Part shown: positions 1 through 5,145 of the stretch, piece by piece
Numbering within the stretch: position 1 is the stretch's first letter
Layout of the letters: every line of letters starts with the position of its first letter
From: JAGVIE01 sp964520905
GTDB lineage: Bacteria; Bacteroidota; Ignavibacteria; UBA10030; SZUA-254
Assembly: GCA_964520905.1 (NCBI GenBank)
Contig: CAZFQL010000034.1
Span: forward strand, 1-5,145
Direction: 5' to 3'
DNA: 5,145 nucleotides
The notes under the pieces: generated by a model
Told to the model about the DNA's origin: nothing
The model's input: only the letters and a program-made list of their open reading frames with translations
The model's database searches: none
Translations under genes and position numbers: made by a program

Positions 1-7
1 ATGCATG

Positions 8-11
8 CTCC
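8..11 (-). promoter_or_regulatory. Possible Shine-Dalgarno of a gene beyond the left edge
   Basis: After the addA stop codon the minus strand reads ACGGAGCATGCAT to the border. GGAG lies one base before an ATG at 4-6, which is too close. It lies five bases before a second AT at 1-2, which would be ATG if the next base outside the window is G. That spacing is normal for a ribosome binding site. The missing base cannot be seen, so this is only a suggestion that a co-directional gene begins within a few bases of the addA stop. Confidence 0.3.
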
Positions 12-13
12 GT

Positions 14-2830
14 TCAGATCGTCAGTATGCGGTGCGGTTCATCCACAAACAGCAGGTAGCATTCGACCGGACGGCCGCTGAAGAGTCCCTGCAGGATGGC
101 GCGGTAGCGGATCATCTGGGGGCGGTACTTGTCGGCAAGATGGCCGACGCGTCCCGTCTTGAAGTCGATGAGGGTGATGCGGTCGGGGGAGATGATGAGC
201 CGGTCGACGATGCCGAACGAGCGGGTATCCGAGAGGTGCTGTTCTGTGAGCACGGTCCCTGGACGGAAGATGATCTCACGCGCCTTCTCCTCGTGCAGAA
301 ACCGGTCGATAGCGGCAAGTTCCTCTTCGGCGAGGTCGCTCTGGGCTATCGATCTGTGATCGCCGGTGAGCCTGGCGAGCGCTTCATGGATGCGCAGGCC
401 GCGTTCAATCCCCGCCTCGATAGCGGCCGAGTGAAGCATCGGGTCCATTTCATCTCTGTCTGCCTTGTCGACGAAGAATTCGGCGAGGTCTGGCGCTGTC
501 AGCATCTCGTGCTCGGAGGGTCGTGGTTTCTCAAGACCGTAGTCATGCCGCCAGCCGAATTCGGTCCGCTCGGCGTCCGGTATCGTTCTTTCGGCGGTGC
601 GATACATCCGTTCGCTGAACCCTTTGAGTTTTCCCTCCTTATCGGCCCGCAGGAGGATCGTCAGACTTTGCACAGCACGGGTCGTAGCGACATAGAGGAG
701 GTTCGCCGTCTCCTCAGCCTTTTCTTCTTTTAACGCTGTCGCTGCCGCCGCAATGGCGTCTGCCCCTGCAATCGGGCCGGTGGCGAGAAAAGCGATCTCG
801 CCTTTATCCAGGTCGAGCGGACAGCCGTCGTCCGGGTGCCGTATCTCGGGGGGCTTGTCGAGTCCCTCTTTCCAGAACAGGAAAACATGGCGAAATTCAA
901 GACCCTTGGTGCCGTGAATCGTGGCAAGTTTCACCCGGTCGGCGTGCTCTCCATCGGGTACGGTGATGAGGTGCGACATCTCCAGCAGATAGCGCAGGAA
1001 GGCGGCGGCGTCGGGGCGATTGAAGTAACGCTCCGCCTCGTCCCACAGCGTCTCGATGAGCACGCGCGGAAAATAGGGCAGGAGGTCGCGCAGGGCGGCG
1101 GCAAATTGCGCGAAACGGTGGGGCCGGGGCGCCGTGCTGACAGTCCCGGCAAGTCGTGCGAGGGCGGCAGTCAGTGCTTCGTCATAGCCCAGTGTCGAGA
1201 GGGCTCGGGGGATGAAGCGGCCGTCGTGTTCAGTGAAAAGGGCGACGAGCGACAGATAGAGAGCCGTCCCCTCGCGGAACGACAACAACTCGCGTCCACG
1301 GAGCCCGGAGGTGAGTATCCCTGCCTGTGCCAGCGCCGTTGCAACCTTGTCCATATGGGCGTTGGTACGGCACAGGACCGCCATGTCGCCCCACGCGCAT
1401 CCGGACTCCTCCTGTTTTCGCACGATGGCCTCTGTGAGCCTTTCATACGCCGGACCATCGCCCGTACTGCAAAGCGCCGGTATGACCGCCACCTCGGAGA
1501 CGCCGCTGTAGGGATGCTTCGGTTCTTCGGGCGGCGTCTGCCGATGCATCTTATCGGTTCCCGCAAACAGGCCGGCAACCAGATGGTTGAAGAAGGCGAT
1601 GAGAAGCGGGGTCGAGCGGTAGTTGTGAGGCAGCGGCTCGGTGGCCATCTGCCCGCTCCGGACAAAGGGGGCGAGCCATGCCTTCAAGTGGCCGGGCGCC
1701 GCATCCCGCCACTGGTAGATCGACTGTTTCCAGTCTCCCACGAGGAAGAGCGACTGTTCCCCTTCGGCATTCTCCCCCACGCCGCCGAGGATATCCTCGA
1801 GGAGCGGCCGGAGGAGATCAAGCTGCATCTTCGAAGTGTCCTGGAACTCATCGAGGAGCAGATGCTCCGTCCGGTGGAACCCGAGTTCGTAGAGGCGCGC
1901 CATGAAGAGCGGCCGGTCGGGACTGCCGGGGCCGTCCAGGGCGATAAGCGCCCGGGGGACATCGTCGAAATAGAGGCGGCCGAGTCTTTCCTTCTCCACG
2001 GCGAGCAGCTCCGCGCGCAGCGCGCTGAAGCGCTTGAGAAGGGCGCTGCGCAAGCGTTTGGTGTTGATGAGATGATCGGCGATCAGAAGGCGCATCGGGG
2101 GGTAAAGTTTCTGCAGCGTGGTGTAGGCTGAAGTCTTGAGATCGGAGGCAGCCACCTTTACATCCGCCACATCAGATTTGAGGAACAGCGCTCTATCAAG
2201 GTTCGCCTCTCCGATTGGTTGGAGCAGGGGTCCGACCACCTGTGTGCGCAGATTCCCCGTCGTTTCCTTTGCGACCGTCTGTATTTGCTCCTGCAATCTC
2301 TCGTAATCGGCGACTATGCGTGCCTGTCTTCTCTTGAGTTCATCAAGCAGGCTGTCGGGACACTCCCATGCCGCCAACGCATCTTTGCCCTTGTCCAGGG
2401 CTTCGATAAGCGACTCGGGCTGCAGGTTGAGGATGCGCGCCGCGATCAGGATACTTTCGATGTCGGAGAGGATGCGTGGATGTTGGAAAAAACGCTCGTC
2501 GGCGCTCGCGGTGATGAGCGCCATTTCTTGCTCGTCGGCCATCTGCGGCACATACTCCTCTGTCGCGAGGAACTGGTGAAAGAGCGCATCTATGGTCGAG
2601 AAATGCACCTTGGCGGCTCGCATGATGAACCGAAGTTTCTCGGTTGCGCTCTCAGTCTCTTTGTCGATCTCTTCGAGTATCCGTTTTTCCATCTCGGCCG
2701 CTGCGGCGCGGGTGAAGGTGGCTGCGACGACGAGCGCCGTATCGCGTTCGATATGGCGGCGCACCTCTTTGGTCAGACGGAAGGTCTTGCCGGAGCCGGC
2801 CGAGGCGGTGACGAAGAGGCTTTTCACCAT
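14..2830 (-). CDS. addA: AddA/RecB-like ATP-dependent helicase-nuclease
   Basis: Probable motor subunit (938 aa) of AddAB: a 3'-5' superfamily 1A helicase with a C-terminal RecB-family nuclease. Motifs in order: Walker A ASAGSGKT (9-16), Ia TFTRAAAAEM (38-47), HFSTIDALF (76-84), Walker B DEFQDT (327-332), motif III VGDWKQSIYQWR (364-375), motif IV NYRS (403-406), motif V ATIHGTKGLEF (636-646) and motif VI LLYVATTRA (711-719). A predicted-helical, charged stretch lies around 157-190. The nuclease has GLRIH (H815), GIVD (D876), IDFKTG (D889, K891) and QMIRY (Q905, Y909), so both activities look intact. The ATG at 2830 is the first standard start after an in-frame TAA at 2876-2878 and has a GGGAGG six bases upstream, so the very short N-terminus is real. 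Bacillus AddA is about 1,230 aa; this compact form resembles the 'RecB-like helicase' of Campylobacterota. No frameshift or missing catalytic residue is visible. E. coli RecB is an alternative relative, but an adjacent AddB with a cluster, and no recC or recD, favour AddA. Confidence 0.93.
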   Translation of the reverse strand: MVKSLFVTASAGSGKTFRLTKEVRRHIERDTALVVAATFTRAAAAEMEKRILEEIDKETESATEKLRFIMRAAKVHFSTIDALFHQFLATEEYVPQMADEQEMALITASADERFFQHPRILSDIESILIAARILNLQPESLIEALDKGKDALAAWECPDSLLDELKRRQARIVADYERLQEQIQTVAKETTGNLRTQVVGPLLQPIGEANLDRALFLKSDVADVKVAASDLKTSAYTTLQKLYPPMRLLIADHLINTKRLRSALLKRFSALRAELLAVEKERLGRLYFDDVPRALIALDGPGSPDRPLFMARLYELGFHRTEHLLLDEFQDTSKMQLDLLRPLLEDILGGVGENAEGEQSLFLVGDWKQSIYQWRDAAPGHLKAWLAPFVRSGQMATEPLPHNYRSTPLLIAFFNHLVAGLFAGTDKMHRQTPPEEPKHPYSGVSEVAVIPALCSTGDGPAYERLTEAIVRKQEESGCAWGDMAVLCRTNAHMDKVATALAQAGILTSGLRGRELLSFREGTALYLSLVALFTEHDGRFIPRALSTLGYDEALTAALARLAGTVSTAPRPHRFAQFAAALRDLLPYFPRVLIETLWDEAERYFNRPDAAAFLRYLLEMSHLITVPDGEHADRVKLATIHGTKGLEFRHVFLFWKEGLDKPPEIRHPDDGCPLDLDKGEIAFLATGPIAGADAIAAAATALKEEKAEETANLLYVATTRAVQSLTILLRADKEGKLKGFSERMYRTAERTIPDAERTEFGWRHDYGLEKPRPSEHEMLTAPDLAEFFVDKADRDEMDPMLHSAAIEAGIERGLRIHEALARLTGDHRSIAQSDLAEEELAAIDRFLHEEKAREIIFRPGTVLTEQHLSDTRSFGIVDRLIISPDRITLIDFKTGRVGHLADKYRPQMIRYRAILQGLFSGRPVECYLLFVDEPHRILTI

Positions 2831-5145
2831 GGGCGACCTCCCGTCCGGTAGAGGTCGGGCTTGAGGCAGAGCGCCTTATAAGAGCAATAGAGACAGCATT
2901 CGGCACGGCAGTTGGGGGTAAAGCGCTCCGCTCCCAGCATCCGGTCGAGCCGCTGCGCAATGCGTTCCATCGTCAAGTCGCGGTCGGCCAGTTCCGTCTC
3001 TGCGAGTTTGCCTTCATAGTCACCGCGCACATTCGGCCGCAGAAAGATATAGGCTGCGTCGAGCGAGCCGGGGGTCGCCGTTCCGCTGTGCAGGGCGAGA
3101 TAGGCATAGATGAGAAGCTGGAACCGTTCGTCGAACGAGTTGGGTTCTTCGACCAGCTCGGCCAGCCGAACCTTTTCGGAGAGCTTTTTCTTTTCCTTGT
3201 ATTTCAGGTCGGCGATCAGCAGTTTTCCCGCATGACGCTGCAGCCGGTCGATCCGCCCCTTGATGTGGTAACGGCCGTCGCCGAAGGGGGCGGTCAGATC
3301 GAGTTCGGCCGCTGTCACTTCATCGGAAAAGAGGATCTGCATCCCCTGTTCCCGCTCCCATGCGGCGATATCGGTCAGATAGCTGCGGACTATCGCCTTG
3401 CGGACGGCATGGTCGGGGAGTTTTGCACGCAGTTCCGCGTCGCGCTCCCACCTCTCTTCAAACAGTGCCTGCCACCGCTCGATTGCCGGGCGATGATCCT
3501 TCAGTTTTGCGAAGAAGTGGTGGAGGAAGTTCCCGATGAGGAGATTGGCATGCTCTTCGTCTTTGAAGCAGGGAGGCGGCGTCACCGCTTGTATCTGTTC
3601 AAGGATGAAACGGTACGGACAGGTGAAAAAGAGACTCAGCGAACTGAAGGACCACTTGTGCCTCCGGAGTTTCTCGCTCAGTTCATCGGTATTCTCTATC
3701 GCAGGGTTGCCGACCGGCGCGTACAGAGGCGTCGGAGCCAAAATCCGCTTCACCGGTTTTTTGCCGAATTCGGTAGCGAGAAACGAGAAATGGGCCGACG
3801 GCGCCTCTCCATTCGCCTGGTCGTAGAGGGCGGCGATGTGGGCCGTGCAGCCAAACGAAAGGAACTGCCGTAATGCGAGGTCGTCGGCCTCGAACTGCGC
3901 CCGATGGATGCGCGGCAGATGGATCAGGTTCAGGTAGGGGCCTCTGAAGGGCTTACGCGGGAAAATATCGCTGTTCATCGGCAGTATGACGGCTCGCTGG
4001 TAGGGGATGCCGGTCGCGTCGCCCATCCCCACTACCTGTATCGGTGCACTGCGCTTGCCGCGCAGGTGCAGTCTCTTTGCGGCGATGAGGTACTCGGAAA
4101 GCGGTGACCATTCCTCGCCCATCAGTGGGCGGAGCCGCACAAGTTCGTCGCACAGCGTGATCGCCGCTTCGAAGGCGGCGCGGTTCGCCTCGTCGAGTTC
4201 ATTCCACCGGGCGGTGAGCTCGGCGACGAGCCCCCGTCGCCCGGCCTCCAGCCCCTCACCGGCGCGGATCGCATCGCGCAGACGGTGCGCCGCCGCGAAG
4301 TGGGCGAAGGGGAGCCACGGCACAAAGTTGACCCGGCCGCCGAGCGGCCGGAAGAGGAGTTCCCACAGATAAAACGCGAGCGTTTCGTCGAGCGGCACGA
4401 TGAAGAGCTGTCCCGCATCGCTGCGCGGTCGTTGCAGAAAGGCGCTGATCTCATGGGCGAGGAGCGCCGGCAGGGCGGCCCGTTCGGCGATTTCTGTAAA
4501 ACACACCCCCTCGCCGGTGTCACGCCGTTCGGCGACACCGATATGCCTGACGAGCGATAAGGCTGTTTCGTAGTCGGGCGGCTCTTTCGGCATGTGGGGG
4601 CCGAAGATGGGCGCGTCGACAAAGAGCCGGTCGCGCGGGATACGGCTGAAAAAGCGCTGGTTCACCGGGGTCATGAGCGGCAGACCGGCGAAAATCTCGC
4701 TGTCGCGCGGCGCGAGGTCGGCGAATCGCGCCTCTTCGAACGGCGGGTAGAACCGCCCTTCGGCGGCAAGGAGGGCGCGGAACGCTTCCATCACAGCAAA
4801 GAACCGATCTATCCGATCGAGCTGCTCGGGGCCGATGCGGTCAAGGACGCACAGCTCCTCGATGCCCACCGAGAACTTGGAAATAGCGGTGAGGAACGAG
4901 AGGAGCCGCTGGGTGTCTGCCGGGGGCAGGGAGGCGCCCTGTTCCCGGCGCCGGAGCGCATGGAAACGGAGAAATGCCTCATCTTCCGGCACGGCGATGC
5001 GGCCGTTCGCCTCGGCGATGCGGCGGGTCTTGTAGTCGTCGAAGGAAAGGATGGTCGGGAGGAGACCGCCGATCCCGGTATGAACGAGGTGGTGCAAGAG
5101 GTCGCGGCCGCGGCCCGTCATCGAGATGACGGTGAACCGGCTCAT
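2824..5145 (-). CDS. addB: AddB-like subunit: inactivated helicase domain plus 4Fe-4S PD-(D/E)XK nuclease
   Basis: Probable AddB subunit (773 aa) of a cytoplasmic AddAB helicase-nuclease that processes double-strand DNA ends. Residues 1 to about 480 look like a degenerate superfamily 1 helicase: the first strand (FTVISM) leads into TGRGRD instead of a Walker A loop, and a helicase-domain-2-like segment around 370-400 (VVGMGDATGIPYQRAVILPM) remains. The C-terminal nuclease is complete: GNFLH (G538, H542), GRID with D633, DLK with D646 and K648, and QLLIY with Q676 and Y680. Iron-sulfur ligands are C509 (in FFTCPYRF) and C751-x2-C754-x5-C760, the known AddB spacing. At 773 aa it is much shorter than Bacillus AddB (about 1,160 aa) but close to what I recall for Campylobacterota homologues. 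The ATG is the last three bases of the window; it leaves the first strand intact, but an upstream start cannot be excluded. It overlaps addA by 7 bases. The family assignment is firm; the symbol rests on motifs and on the partner gene. Confidence 0.9.
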   Translation of the reverse strand: MSRFTVISMTGRGRDLLHHLVHTGIGGLLPTILSFDDYKTRRIAEANGRIAVPEDEAFLRFHALRRREQGASLPPADTQRLLSFLTAISKFSVGIEELCVLDRIGPEQLDRIDRFFAVMEAFRALLAAEGRFYPPFEEARFADLAPRDSEIFAGLPLMTPVNQRFFSRIPRDRLFVDAPIFGPHMPKEPPDYETALSLVRHIGVAERRDTGEGVCFTEIAERAALPALLAHEISAFLQRPRSDAGQLFIVPLDETLAFYLWELLFRPLGGRVNFVPWLPFAHFAAAHRLRDAIRAGEGLEAGRRGLVAELTARWNELDEANRAAFEAAITLCDELVRLRPLMGEEWSPLSEYLIAAKRLHLRGKRSAPIQVVGMGDATGIPYQRAVILPMNSDIFPRKPFRGPYLNLIHLPRIHRAQFEADDLALRQFLSFGCTAHIAALYDQANGEAPSAHFSFLATEFGKKPVKRILAPTPLYAPVGNPAIENTDELSEKLRRHKWSFSSLSLFFTCPYRFILEQIQAVTPPPCFKDEEHANLLIGNFLHHFFAKLKDHRPAIERWQALFEERWERDAELRAKLPDHAVRKAIVRSYLTDIAAWEREQGMQILFSDEVTAAELDLTAPFGDGRYHIKGRIDRLQRHAGKLLIADLKYKEKKKLSEKVRLAELVEEPNSFDERFQLLIYAYLALHSGTATPGSLDAAYIFLRPNVRGDYEGKLAETELADRDLTMERIAQRLDRMLGAERFTPNCRAECCLYCSYKALCLKPDLYRTGGRPW
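2837..2842 (-). promoter_or_regulatory. Shine-Dalgarno of addA, inside the 3' end of addB
   Basis: The minus strand reads GGGAGG, then six bases (TCGCCC), then ATGGTGA. This near-consensus ribosome binding site lies within the last codons of addB and fixes the addA start at 2830. The addB stop TGA (2824-2826) falls just inside addA, so a ribosome ending addB can restart on addA. This arrangement usually means translational coupling and near-equal subunit amounts; the coupling itself is inferred. Confidence 0.8.

Noticed and set aside
5..733. 242-codon plus-strand open frame opposite the AddA nuclease domain
   Set aside because: Same codon-aligned register as the other antisense frames; low-complexity, charged translation without motifs, lying over conserved nuclease residues of addA.
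836..2131. 431-codon open frame on the plus strand opposite addA
   Set aside because: It is exactly codon-aligned with addA, so its stops could arise only from TTA, CTA or TCA codons in addA, which are rare in GC-rich genes. The translation has no recognisable domain, and the addA frame has all its helicase motifs.
2161..2340. Apparent local drop in GC (two counted lines near 48-52%) suggesting an inserted segment in addA
   Set aside because: The intervening line is about 63% GC and the next about 62%, the frame is unbroken, and this part encodes a poorly conserved helical region between helicase motifs, so ordinary variation explains it.
2219..2851. 210-codon plus-strand open frame spanning the addB-addA junction
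   Set aside because: Codon-aligned shadow of the N-terminal part of addA; it covers the Walker A codons and the coupled start, and shows no domain of its own.
3088..3873. 261-codon plus-strand open frame opposite the AddB nuclease domain
   Set aside because: Codon-aligned with addB and explained by the same scarcity of TTA, CTA and TCA codons; no family features seen.
4122..4622. 166-codon minus-strand frame within addB, and a similar 164-codon frame at 1171-1665 within addA
   Set aside because: Both are out-of-frame readings rich in Arg, Ser and Pro, typical of a shifted frame in GC-rich coding DNA.
1..5145. CRISPR array, tRNA, insertion sequence or a new defence system
   Set aside because: No spaced direct repeats, cloverleaf or transposase-like sequence were seen, and the two genes fill the window. 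AddAB does attack linear foreign DNA, but it is a known repair complex.

Overview
The window holds two intact, tightly coupled genes on the minus strand and almost nothing else. Together they encode a two-subunit AddAB-type helicase-nuclease. Transcription runs from right to left: first an AddB-like iron-sulfur nuclease (2824-5145, 773 aa), then an AddA/RecB-like helicase-nuclease (14-2830, 938 aa). The two reading frames overlap by 7 bases, and the AddA Shine-Dalgarno sequence lies inside the last codons of AddB. There is no intergenic stretch long enough to hold another gene, RNA gene, repeat array or mobile element.

How they work together: AddAB complexes bind broken double-stranded DNA ends, unwind them with the AddA motor and cut the two strands with one nuclease site in each subunit. 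This leaves a 3' tail onto which RecA is loaded. The complex serves recombination repair of double-strand breaks and also degrades linear foreign DNA. Here AddA keeps the full set of superfamily 1 helicase motifs plus a complete C-terminal RecB-family nuclease. AddB has no recognisable ATP-binding loop but keeps a complete nuclease and all four cysteines of the AddB 4Fe-4S cluster. The expected enzyme therefore has one motor and two nucleases.

Organism: a bacterium with a GC-rich genome; individual 60-base lines I counted range from about 48% to 77% GC. The short subunits (938 and 773 aa, against roughly 1,200 aa each in Bacillus), the addB-then-addA order, an AddA that starts only eight residues before its Walker A loop, and an AddB without Walker A all recall the AddAB of Campylobacterota (the Campylobacter/Sulfurimonas/Helicobacter group). 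If so, this is an unusually GC-rich member. The placement is an inference from remembered family features, not from a search.

Edges: the AddB start codon is exactly the last three bases of the window, so its promoter and ribosome binding site are not visible. At the left edge only 13 bases follow the AddA stop. They contain a GGAG at a good distance from a possible start codon at the very border, so another gene may follow directly. I saw no undescribed system here. The long plus-strand open frames are codon-aligned shadows of the two real genes.
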